DNA from: Tyto alba
Lineage: Eukaryota; Chordata; Aves; Strigiformes; Tytonidae
DNA: 64,000 nt
Direction of reading: 5' to 3'
Assembly: GCF_018691265.1 (NCBI RefSeq)
Contig: NW_024881327.1
Coordinates: 27,538,464-27,602,463, forward strand
The notes below the pieces were generated by a model. It did no database searches, was not told the DNA's origin, and worked only from the letters and a program-made list of their open reading frames with translations. Both the position numbers and the translations under genes were made by a program. Position 1 is the first letter of the stretch; every line of letters begins with the position of its first letter. Shown in pieces: positions 10,909 through 26,659 of this stretch.

Positions 10909-13900
10909 TGTCTGGTATGATTGTACAGCCTGGGCTGAAGATCATAATGAGCTGCATGTTCCCTTGGGCAATGAACAGACGGGGTTCAGGAGCAGAGCAC
11001 ATTCCTTCACCGAGGAGATGAATGGCTTCTTGGACACCAAGATGTCCGTGATGCTGCTATGGCTGCCATTTTTCCTTAAGCACTAAAGAATGAGTATGGG
11101 GTTTCTGTGGCTAAAAGTTCAGGCTAAAGTCAAGGAACAGGCTTTTTAGGTGGTTGATATACAAAGTCTGCTGAGTATCTGCAGTTTTGTGTGGAGGCCA
11201 GACACACAGAACACGCTCATTAGTAGACTCATATGAGGTGTTAATGGAGGGGCAGGTGCTTGATAGAGAGAAAAGGTCCAAGATCTTGCAACCAAAGGAC
11301 ACTAAATAATTTTCTATGCACCTAATCTTGTTGATACAAATTCCTGCCCGCAGTAACTGCGTGAAATATTTGAATTACAGGTTCTGTTGCTTTAGCCCTA
11401 AACTTGAATTCAAATAAGGCGGTCATGCTCTGTGTGGTTTGGATTAGAAATGTTAATGTTAAATAACTGTGCTTTCTCAGGAAGAACTCTCCTTGGGTTA
11501 GTGTTCATAGGCACTTACAGAATATAAATTAACAAGAATTGAAGTAGATTGCTGAGGAGGTTAGCCATATATTCTGAGTTAAAAGTAAGTCATTGAGGGT
11601 ATTAGCCAAAATTGCACCTATGAGCAGGAACAGATATACTGGATAGCAATCTAGCAACCTTTAGGTGCTGCTTCATCAGCTCAGATCTGTACTTCGAGTT
11701 ACTGTGCAGCCTTTCCATTTTCCCTCGCCATCAGCACTATGGCTATGCAGCCCTGATCCTGGTGTCTTGTGTGAAATGAATCCTTGTCAAATTCAGTTTC
11801 CATTTACATGCTGATGGACAGTTGTCCCTTGTACAAACCAGGCTTGCACGCCAATGGTAACAGGTATTTGAAGACCAACGTGCACCTCTGCATGGATGGT
11901 TCCTGTGTGGCCAGGGAGATCTGGGCTGTCAGTCTGGGAAACTTGGTGCTGTTATTTCCATGGAAGTCTGATGAATTGAGGGCTGCCAAATCTTATTAGT
12001 ATAAATGAACTCTTCAAACACCACTGAAATGCTCAGTGTTTTCTTCTTCAAGTTTCCCACACACTCTAGTTTGCTCTTAACAACTGATGTTTACTTGTAC
12101 AGTCTACTTTTGCTCTTAATGTTTGTTGCTTTAAATTTATGAGGAAGAAGAATAAATAAATAAAGATATTAGAAGTGGTAGTAGAAAGCTAATGGAGGAA
12201 GCAGTAAGAATTTTATCTGAAGGACTCAATTCTGTTCTCAGTTCTGCAGAGCAGACTCCTGATGGCTGGAGGACTTGTACGTGAGTAAACTGCCCACTTA
12301 ATAAAACTACTTAATGTTGATGTTGTCCCAGGTCAGGTAAGCAGTTTGAGGCGCTGTGTTTTGTTTATTTGTTTTATTGCAGTGCCAAGGAGCCATAGGT
12401 ATAGATCAAGACACAGAGTGGGTAGGCACTAAACAGAATTTCTCAAGATTTAAAAGATGTGTAAGCTCGGATGAATTTGGGGTAAAGCTTCATTCTCACA
12501 GGTGAATCCACGAGTATCAGAATCTTCCAATTTGTTCTGGGTTTTGTTTGTTTTATACAGCAATTCATACCTTGGCAGAAGACAAGTAAATACATAAACT
12601 GTACCTATGGCTGTAATGTCCTAGGACAGCTGCATTATCTCAAAGCACAATATGCCAGCTCTTCCAAAAATGTGATATGACCAGGTGCAGAGATTATTTT
12701 TCCTGCTGCTCTGACTGCAGAAATATGGACTCATTTAAGAGCACAGCTGTTTCCAGAGAAATCAGTGCCTGCTCTAAACGAACCCTTGTTTTTGAAAAGC
12801 AAGCCCAGCTTTTCCTTTTGCTGTTCCCCTGGCCTGGGGGGTATCATATCGGTATATTGACCGGTATTGGTACCTCTTAGGCTATTGACATGGCACTAAA
12901 ATGAGAAGAGCAGTCAGTGAAAATAGCTCTGCATTCTTCTGTGTGTAACAGAAGAGTGCTTAAGATATACCAGAAAGGTGACTTGGCTAATTTCACATGC
13001 TCATGCACTGAAATTGTTGAGTATCAAGTATTTGCTATCAAAATCTATGCATCCATATAGAGACAGGATATCCATCTTTTTGAAAACAAAAAGGGAATGT
13101 CATATAGACTACACTATCAGCACCTGAGCAACTTCTAAATTTTTGTGTAGTGTAAAAATACATTGTGAGAGTAAAATAACTGGTTTATGGTCCTCTGGGA
13201 AAGAAATCTTTCCAAAGTGTGGAAACAGAGTAGTCACTGTGACTTAACACTAATGTACTGTGAAGAATGAATTATTTTAGCTTAGCGACTGATTTAAAAG
13301 ATGAGCAGTAAGGAATGACTGAAACTCAGCCAAAAATATATTTTAAATTTTGATGTGAAAAAAAAGAAACATACAGTCCTATTTGGCTAATTTCTCAGTT
13401 TCAATATCAACAAGCTATTTGTGAATCTGCCTCTCAGAGTATCTGAAAAACAGCTTGCTCAGCTCCACAGCTCTGTGCTAGTATTTCTTTCCCAGTGATG
13501 TTTAAAACTGCTGCTGAGGATGCTCATGCTGGAACTTTAAAACCACTCTTGTTTTGCTGCCAGCATGTTCTCTGCAGCTCAGAAAGATGGCATTTCAGCT
13601 ATGTCAGAAGTTAGTGTGGACCTACAGATTGTTGTGTGCTTGCAGAGTCTCCATGGTCGATCCTTCTGAGCGTGAATTTGCAGCGATACAAGCTCAGTGT
13701 GTGTATTCTGCATATGGTATACAAAGTGATCTAGGGTCTATTATCTGAATGTCTTCAGAAATTATTAAAGTGTGTTTCAAATTGCAAAATGTGTTGCCCA
13801 GAGAGTAGTCACTTTCCTGTCCCAGTGGGCAGTATATATGCTGGAATCAAACCGGCAACCTGTGTGTGCTGTTTTCCATTCCTGCTCTTGCTGGGATGTT

Positions 13901-16900
13901 CCCTATGGTACTGTCTTGCTTGCTTTATGAGTGTGCTGTGGTAAAGTGTGATTTTCTGTTTTTCTGGTGTTAACTATTCTTTTGCTAGGGTTTGTGGGAG
14001 CTAGTTGCTTGAATATGACATTTGATCCATGGCAGAGCCCTTGTGAAATAAGGCATTTTGTGCCCGTCATAAAGCAGGCAGCAGTGAGAGTCCAGAAGAA
14101 GGCATGGATGGAGATCCATCTGTCCACTGGTGAATTGTGAGTGGTATGAATTGGATGAAATGCTAAGAACCATAGCTGGCAGACTAAATCAAGATGGGCA
14201 GGCAGGAACTCTTCTGCCTTTTGCATTCAGATAGTTAATCTCAGAAAGATCCCACTGCTTGAGTGATCAGTTCTGGAACGGATACCTTGCTCTCTCTCTT
14301 CATAGTCCACCAATTTTGAAAGAAATTTAAGGCTGAGTATGTATTTTAGAGGAGTTAAAGGAAATGGCCAGAAGCAGAAGAGGGTTCTTATTCCCAGTAC
14401 TACATTGTAATAATCAGAGACAAGTCAAAGTAGAGAAAATTATGTTTTTTTCCCCAAGGTTTGCAGGGCCTGAGGGAAGCAACAGATGCCAGGACACTGA
14501 TTTATGGCTGCCACATCTCTCGGGGGAGCAGGGGGAGTCTGACAGGGGGGTGAGTGAGAGAAGTTCTTCATTTACAGATGCGGCAGAATCTAAGCAACTG
14601 TGAGAGGTGGGAGCTGTCCTCATTAGAAACATCAGAAAGATCGCATCTCTTAAAAAAGGCACAGAGTTGAGCATCCTTCCAGCCTTTTTTTTTTTTTTTT
14701 TTTACTGGGAAAGGGCTTTGCAACTGGTTTTTAGAATACTCTGATCAACAAGCTCCTTTGAAAGGGGAGAAATTATACCTTCTGCAGAAGCAATTTGATA
14801 TGCTTGGTGAGAAGAAGCAGGATGAAACCAGATGCCCTTTTAATGGTTTTGGATACTTTAGGGAGAAGACATGAGTGGATCCAGCTCAAAGCTCCTACTG
14901 ACTCAGGTACCAGCACAGTCATATTCATTAGCAAATTTTTATTGCCAGGCATGAATAAATTGCTAGATATCTGGTGCCTGCAGACAGGCAAAGAAAAAGC
15001 TGTCTGGGAAAGCTTGGATTTAAGACAGGTTTTTCGTCTCTAATAAAAATAGCCCTTTTTGTTTGAGGTGTAGGTTCTTACATCCTTGATAGTTCAAATG
15101 CAATCATACCCTGGATCAATGCAGTCTTGTCTCAGGCAGGGAGCTGTGATAAATCTGCTCAAATCTCATTCTGTCAGACCACTCTGTGCCAACAGAGGTG
15201 ATAATGAATGTTTAGGTATGAACACAGTTGTTTTTTTTCCGGCAACAAACTATGTAGAGGTTCAAATGGAGTATTTTATTGATTCAGTGCATATATCACT
15301 TAAGTTGGCTGCACTTTCATCAAAGGATTCCATACATTTAGTTCTAGGTCTATTTCTATATGAAGCAGGGACAGCCATAAAAACAGTGGAGTCAAGACAG
15401 AATGGCCATTTTCTATACTGTAGACGACTAAATGAATCTTCCTCTTTTCCCCAACTTGCTCTGTTCAGGTTTCTGTGGGCTTGTTCAGTTCACCCACACA
15501 ACTGAAGTGGTTTCTAAGATTGCTGCTGACAAGGCTAACACATGGTTCAGTGTTGCAGTGTCAATCCCTGAATCATGCTGCAGCATTACAGTTGTCATAG
15601 AGACACAGGATTTTGAGACCAAAGGGACAGTTCTGATAATCTCCTCAGACCTGTTGTAAAACACATAGTAGCTTGCCAATAAGTAAGTAACTTTGCCAAA
15701 TTAGAGTGCAGCCTGGCCTTCCCTCTCCTGTGACAGTGAAACACATTTCACTTAAATTTGAGGGATGCTGGAAGAGAAACCACAAATGAGGATTTGATTT
15801 GTTGTCAGAGTGGTCCTGTCAGTGCATCATTTTTTTTCTGCTGAGTGAAAGCAGGTGCAACCTTAGTCCACAAGGTCACACCGTGATTGTGATACTGGCA
15901 ACTTCAAAGGGACAAAGAGCGTTAGAGTAATAACAGTATCCCATCTTATCTCCTAGGTGGTGCAGTGAGGTCAACACTTGTATTTGTAATGAAGGATGCT
16001 AGAGTGGGGCAGCTGTGTGCAGTCAGAAGTCTCTGACAGACAAGCGCTGGGTGATTTAGATGCAGTGGTTTGCTGCTACTGTCCCTGGTTGTTTGTCTTC
16101 TCCTTTTGCCTGATCCTTTATCAGCTGAGATGTGTGTCTGCATCTCACCCATGCTGGTCCAGAGGCTGCTGCAGCTGCTGCCAGGGACAGGAGGCTTGTG
16201 CCAAGGAGCTGGGTTGTGAACTGCCATAGCAGCTATAGCCCTTGCCAGAGCCTACCTGGTACAACAGAACTAACAGCTGGGGGATTTAACATCTTAAATT
16301 GCCAAGCTGACATCCATCAGAGCTCACGTGAGAGTGGCAAGCAATCTGGGTAACCTCCAGCCAAATATTAAGTCTCCTCTGTCCCAGTATGTGTTAATCT
16401 GTGAGAAATGGACTGTTACTGATCCCAGCTCCGCTGATGAAGCAGTTCCAGTTACAAAATCCCTTGATTTTATACACAGAAGCTTCCAGTGGCTGTCATG
16501 GTATTAGACACTGAAACAAGTGTAAAGCATCCGATTTGGTCTTCTCATTTGCTGCTGCATAATTTGGAATAAGGTGAACTGCTTGAGCAGAGCTGTGAAA
16601 ATGTGTGTGAAGGAACATGTGCAGCCAAAATCCTCTTCTCCTCCTAAATGTATACATTTCTCTGGTTGTCAGCTGTGCATAGATAGCAGTCATATAAAAT
16701 AGCTTCAGAAATGCTGGAAATGTAATTTTTTAATGAAAATAATCTGCTGGCTCAATGTAAGCATGTATTATCCCTGTGCTGGCTGCTCTGCTGAAGAGGT
16801 TTGATAATAGGTCATCATTGATTCTTTGTGCTCTTTTCCCATTCCTCTGTGGCACAGTTGTTTTGCTGCTATCTGCAGTGCCTTAAATTACTCACTGGTA

Positions 16901-19900
16901 AGTATTATTAAGGAACAATTCATAGCACTTCAGATTTTCAGGGACTGTCTTCGGCTAATTTCCATAGCATCCTTGTGAGGTGTAATGTCTCATTACCGCG
17001 CTGGTCACAAATAGTGCTATGTGCATCTGTTTGAGTAGGTTGACAGAAATTCATATGTGGGACTGCCTGGTTCCTCTGAAGCATGCTCCTTCTGTAGTAG
17101 GCATAAGTCTCCCTTAAAAACACAGGGGAACTAAAGAGAGGGCCAGGCTGTGTGTGCTACAGTATTGGTGTGCTCTGGTACTCCTACAGAGCTGCACAGC
17201 TGTTGTGGAGGCACTGGGCAGCACTGAGCTTTTGGAGGGGAAAATGTGTCTCCAGCTTGCTTAGTTTAGAGGTGGGGAAGCACTCCGGGACAGGGAGAGG
17301 ACTCCCTCAGATGCCACCTTCTTGCTACTCTTTAGGGATGAAGGAGATCCTGCAGCTCTCACGTTGAGGGGGAGTCAGAAAGGGAGAGGGGTCAATGTTT
17401 GCAGCAGGTTTCTGACCTCACATCCATGCACGGTCCAGCCGCAGGCTGAATCTGGGAAAATAAGTGAGACTGAATTGAAGAAGCAGATGGGGCTTCAAAC
17501 ACAAGGAGACAGGATGGTGCAGCAGGTAACACTTGAGAACCTGAGTATCTGCTAACTGACATGCTTTCCAAAGGATGATGTTCAGGGAACCACTTGGCAG
17601 CCCTTGTGTCCTTCTACACAGGGTTAGAAGCACATAAATCTCTTAAAGTTCATTTTTTTTTGCATGAGTTTAATGACGGTGTGAAGAACACGTGATCCAT
17701 CCTGGCCATGGTCTAGCGTCTCAGCATTGGTTTAACTGTTAGGCTTTTGCTTGCTGTTTCTATTGCATAGTCATACTGGTTGTGATTGCACCTGCAAGTG
17801 CGCACCTCCATGCGAGCCATGCATTTACATCTGCAGGAGAGGGGAGATCAGCTTAATAACTACTCCCATTTAAATGCAGGATAGATATTTTACATGCCCG
17901 TACAGACCTTTGACTTGGTTTATTATTCACCCTTTGTCTTTTTGCTTAAATTCCAAATTGTTGTGTGCATTTTCTACAGGCATTGAACACTTCTCATAAA
18001 CATGTCTCTTCACTTCTGAGTTAGTGTTTCTGCTGCTTAAATCTAATTTAAAGGCTGGGGCAGAGGAAAAAGCCATCCACTTGGAACAAACATTTGAAAG
18101 AACTAGTAAAAAAACAGGTTGAGAAGATTCTCAGGGTGAGTTGCGGTGGTTTAATTGACAAAAATGGAGCCATGACATTTTTCACCACCAAAGATCAGAC
18201 GTTACTTCTATGTCAGATTATGTGCTGCTGAGAGCTACTAGATATAAGGCTGTTAGCATTGCAAAGATTTACACATCCGTACAGGTCTTTTTGCTGTCTA
18301 TGTGTCCGGTTCCATTTATTGTTTTCTTTCTGCATGCATCAAGCTTGCATGATTACTGGCAGCATCAAGGATAAAAATGCTGTTATGGAACAAAGGTAGG
18401 ATTAAAAGAAGGTCAGTGTTACTGTTACTACATTCCTGCTGAAGCCAGGAAGACTGTAGGTAGCAGAAGAAGAAAGTCAGTGGTGATGGCAACTTAGAGC
18501 TCATCTCCTCAAAGTAGCAATTATTGTTCAGTGATGGTTTCCATGAACAGTACTGGTCTGGAAGCTGCTGCCACGTGGGTTAAACCCTATAACCATACAC
18601 TGTGTAAAAATGAACAAACCCACTTTCCAGTGCTTTGGAAATGGTCTGACAATGCACATAGTGCACAGCATCTGCCAGTGAGGGATGCTGCTTGCTGTTA
18701 CACAGGCAGTTCCATGGTTGCTTAGTGATTATAGCACCACATTCCCTGGCCCTTTTATTTAAGGAACAGTTCTGCCCTGGGGTTTGTTTAATTCCCGTCT
18801 CTCCCAGAATTGAAGGAGATAAGCCTTCCTTTCAAAGGGATATATTTTAACCAAGAAAATGTTAACAATCATCCTAGCTCTGTGAAGACATGTATTCTGG
18901 CACAACAGAAAGCTGAACAGCTGAAGTGTGATGCACAAGATGGAAGGAGGGGTTGAGGGTGGGAATCTCGTAAACTGGTCCTGTCAGGGAAGAAAATGTG
19001 ACATGCCTAATGCATGTGGCATGAACAGAGAGGCAGTGGACATGGTTATCACCTCTTGATTCACCCTCTCCACTCTGCTCCCTGGTAGCTTTCAAGGCGA
19101 TTGATGGGTACTCAGGACAACTGGCTTTCTTGTACTCAAATGCCTAAGAAAGAAGTAGTCAGTCTGCTCTTCAGAAATCTATTCTTCTTCCAGGTATGAT
19201 CAATAATTTTCAAGAGTTTTAGAGATGCAGAGGAGAAAACCTGTGCTGTATTTGAAGGTATATTTTAGGTGGAGAACTGTCAAAGATGCCAGTGCTCCTG
19301 ACACATATACTACCTGTGGGCTTTCGGAAGCAGGTAAGCATGTTTGTGCTTTTGGAAAATCATTCAGTTGTCAGTAGAACTGATCTAAATACTCATGAGA
19401 AGTAATGCACTCTGCCAATTTTGACCTGCTGTCAGTTTGTGAAAAAAGATTTTGTTTTTCTTTGGATCAGCTGAACAAGTATTAGCATAAAAAAATATGT
19501 ATCTTTAGAGACATGAATTATTTATAACAAGTGTTCAAAAGGTCTGCAAAGCCATTTTCTTTTGGGGATGTGTGACTGGTCACATGGTTGACATGGTACT
19601 CTCTCATCCCTGATTGTGTTAGCATTTTAATTGCTTATTCCATCTGATGCTAATTTTGATTCTTGATGAGGTCTCAGTGGTAGTACTAAGTCCGTTCTCA
19701 CTGAGCATTCATCCCTACAAAGCTTTGTTTATGTGAAAGCTTGTGAAAAAAGAGATATGAGCCAGCCAAGTGTCAGTCTGGTTTCTGGGCTGCTAGCTGA
19801 TAAATGCTCATGTACTTTGATCAGCTTTAGTCATGATTGGGCTGGAGACTTCAAATCAACTATCTCCCAGCAAATAAATTCAGGTATGAATTCAGTATGA

Positions 19901-19901
19901 A

Positions 19902-19924
19902 GGCAACTTCAGTATGAAGTTGCC
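19902..19924. repeat. perfect 9-bp inverted repeat with 5-nt loop
   Basis: GGCAACTTC and its exact complement GAAGTTGCC are separated by AGTAT, giving a potential hairpin. It overlaps a short direct repeat of TTCAGTATGAA (19891-19901 and 19908-19918), which may have produced it. Confidence 0.8.
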
Positions 19925-21252
19925 CATTTTGATTGCTGTGGTACTGTATATATATATATCCATTTCCACTCCTTATCAGGTAGAAAAGTCACTGAAGAGA
20001 TATGTTATGCACTTAATTTGAAGATCAAGATATCAGTCATTCTCCAAACACATCCATTGCACACCTTAGTAAGTTTAAGCCAAAAGATAAGCCAAGCAGC
20101 ATCAAGCAACACCAAGAAAAGTGTTTTGTGCCAAAGAAGGTAGGGAACTGCAAAGCCCAAGGATGCATATGACAATGATGTAGCTTAATGAGTGGCTCTG
20201 TAGGTCCCATAAAATGGTGGATTATGAGATTGGGACGGAGTTTTGTATTAGCAGAAAGTAACTGGGAAGATCAGTAAGGTGATGGACATCACTGGAAAGG
20301 GAAGTTACAATTACCTAATGCCTCTGCTTCTTGGGAATGAGAAGAAAATGGCTGTATATGTGTTCATACACAGGGTTGTGGGTTTGTGGTGCCTCAGTCA
20401 ACTCAGAGCTCTGTAGGTATGGACAGGTTAACTGAAGGCAGATGTGCAAGGAAAGTTAATGCATGTTGGTCTAACACAGGTATTCATTACATGCACATCA
20501 ACTTGGCCCAGCTTGCCACACTACTGCGTCTGTTAAGAGGGTTTAATCTGGTGCATATCCAGCACGTCCTTCCAGAGAATTCCTTGTACGTGTTGAACGA
20601 TGGACAGAGAATAAGCTATTGCGGTGACTTGGAACTGCAGCTATTGAGGTGCTTCACAGGGAACCCTGACAACAGTCTCCTTGCTTCTCTTTCCGAGATG
20701 TCTGCCTGCAGTGCCAAAACACTAGGATCTTAAAAATCAAAACCATCATTTTTGAATCTCTAAATAAATAAATGAGCAGATTCTGTTCTGTTCTAATAAA
20801 AAATATTTTTCATTAAGCTTCCTGTGAGTGTTTACCTGATTTAAATCTTTTCTGGTGGAATAAAAAGTTTATTGTCTCAACCTGGTAGAGAATTTCTAAA
20901 ATCACTATGAAATGACATTCCAGGAAAAGGAACTAAACCAAATAACTCTCAGGGAAATATTTAAAGTTTCTTACTAAACAATTTAAAATCTAAATTAAAA
21001 GCTGCACCTCCACTGACTTACACTGAGGCCGATACTAGTTGTGCACTTACAAAGAAGCAAAATATTATGGAGAGTAATTTTGAAGGTATGTGCCCTTTTC
21101 AATGCTTTAAACAAGGCATCTTTCTGGTGCCACCAAGTAGAAATTATAAACATTGGGCTGAGACCCCATCTTGTCTCTCAATAATGCTCTGGACTGACTG
21201 TAGGCTTTTTTCAGTACCTAAAAATTGCCACCTCACAGATATGTTGAGATAT

Positions 21253-21290
21253 ATTAAATTTATATTTAACTGATTAAATTTATATTTAAC
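21253..21290 (+). repeat. AT-rich tandem duplication, period 20 bp
   Basis: ATTAAATTTATATTTAAC occurs twice with TG between the copies, in otherwise AT-rich intron. Confidence 0.9.
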
Positions 21291-22496
21291 ACAACTGATG
21301 AAAACCTCAGCAGTTCAGAATAAACTGAAATCTTTCCCAGCAACATTTCTAAGGCTCAAAGTGATTTTGTCTTATTTGGTTTAGACTTCCTTATTTTATA
21401 TTTGTGTTACAATACTATTAAATGTTTTATACATGAATATTCCTTTGTTTTGACACCGTGAAAATGTTTTTATTTGTCAAATCTAAGCAACTGAAGACTA
21501 ATGGAATCCTTATGAAAACTGATGCTGTGAGGCTTTGGGAAATTTAACCTCTTTTCAGTCCACAGCAAAATCTTATATCATGAGTTTCTGCAGAATGAAA
21601 ACTATACTTGCTGGACTTCTGATAACTTTTAGTTCCTTGAGTGGGATGTGCTACAAACAATGAAAACATTGCTTTTGTTGATGAAATACATATTAGGAAA
21701 TTATTTTGGTTAATCCTGGATCAGCTTGTTTCCCTGTTTATTTAATTCTTCAGACTATCCATCAAAGCAGAGGTTCAAATGCTAAAATTGTTCTTTCTCC
21801 TCAGTAAACTGAACCAAAATACCGTATTTGGGGAAATCTGTTAATCCTTTCTAGAACCTCATGCTTTAGAGAGAAATATTATTACAAAAAAAAAAAAAAA
21901 AAAAAAGAAAAAAAGACTGGTTAACTCTAACAGTGCATGTGTCATAATGTGAAAAATGGAAATTCTTATAAAACTGCTGCATTATTTTGCCTTGCATGCT
22001 CTGTAGTCTTAACCAGTTTGTTTACAGGCTGCTCTGTGGTTAGTGGCAGCAGCTGATTTGACCAACGACAGAATAAATATTCTTTTCAAAAACCTTGATA
22101 GGCATTTCTCTAAAGGCTAGCATCATAAAAGATGCAAAGACTATGTTAGTGACAAAAATTTGCAGGTGCACACCTTCATCCTGTGCTCACGGAAGACAAT
22201 GGCAAAGCTCTCATTAACCTTGGTGCTGAAGGATCAAGTTGTTTCCTTTTATAATCTCTGAGTGTTTTGATGAGAGCAATTGATCAATCCTGCCACCACC
22301 ATGTGGGGCAGATGTTAATCTTGATGTTAGAGACGAACGCACTGAGGTGAAGTAATTAATTCAGGTTCTGCAGTGATTAGGTACTGAGGATGAGCAGTGC
22401 TTGGTTGCTGTCCTCTGATTTACTGTTCTCCCTTCCTCGACAAGAAATTTTGAAAGACATCTTACAAGCTTGGATCAACCAACAATGTTAATTAAA

Positions 22497-22501
22497 CATA
22501 T
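22497..22501 (+). repeat. target-site duplication, left copy (CATAT)
   Basis: CATAT directly precedes the LTR start TGTCCTGGG and is repeated exactly at 23573-23577 after the LTR end CCACGACA. A 5-bp duplication is the usual length for ERVL-type (class III) integration. Confidence 0.85.
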
Positions 22502-26285
<3,784 letters not shown>

Positions 26286-26289
26286 ACAG

Positions 26290-26657
26290 GGTTTTTGCTG
26301 AAGTTTGCAGAGATGAGAGGCACACAGCTTGAGACGGGAGGGATAACCAGAGACTATTGTCAAGCAGGTCGCGGAGGGGAGCTGTCAAGAAGCTTGCAGC
26401 TTGTGGCTTCCAGCAGTAGGAGAAAGGATCCCACTTCACTCGCAGACCCGCAAGTTTGGAAGTGGTGCAGTGCCCTGGGCAGGGTGGGTGAGGAGCAGTA
26501 TCTGCCCAATGATTTGTCAGAGCCAGCTGAGCCTGAACTGTGTGCCCCTGTGAATAGGAAGAGGCAGGAGGTACCTGCTAGAGGCTCCTCCCTGAAGGGG
26601 AGGGAGGCACCAGCCTGCCAACACGATGTGATGCCTCCTAAAGCTGGTGGTGCTTAA
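26290..26657 (+). mobile_element. orphan CR1 ORF1-like fragment (5' part, no 3' end)
   Basis: A GC-richer segment carries an open frame (26262-26657, 131 codons). Its C-terminal half resembles the linker and start of the esterase-like domain in avian CR1 ORF1 as I remember it. RRKDPTSLADPQVW comes first, then NDLSEPAEPELCAPVNRKRQ, then RGSSLKGREAPACQHD where intact copies have a GDSL-type SLLRGTEAPICRPD. The catalytic Gly-Asp-Ser is replaced by Arg-Gly-Ser, so this would be non-functional. CR1 copies are normally 5'-truncated and keep their 3' end, whereas here only a 5' piece is present. The alternative is a GC-rich unique sequence with chance similarity. The left border is uncertain. Confidence 0.5.
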
Positions 26658-26659
26658 AC

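Larger units (their letters stand above)
8241..22496. other. intronic sequence, no gene
   Basis: About 14 kb of intron. Apart from the small features listed (tandem duplications at 10851-10908 and 21253-21290, a hairpin at 19902-19924, and homopolymer tracts at 14685-14703 and 21886-21915) I recognise nothing. Open frames up to about 139 codons (for example plus strand 15086-15505) lack family motifs and flanking splice or promoter logic. Confidence 0.6.
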
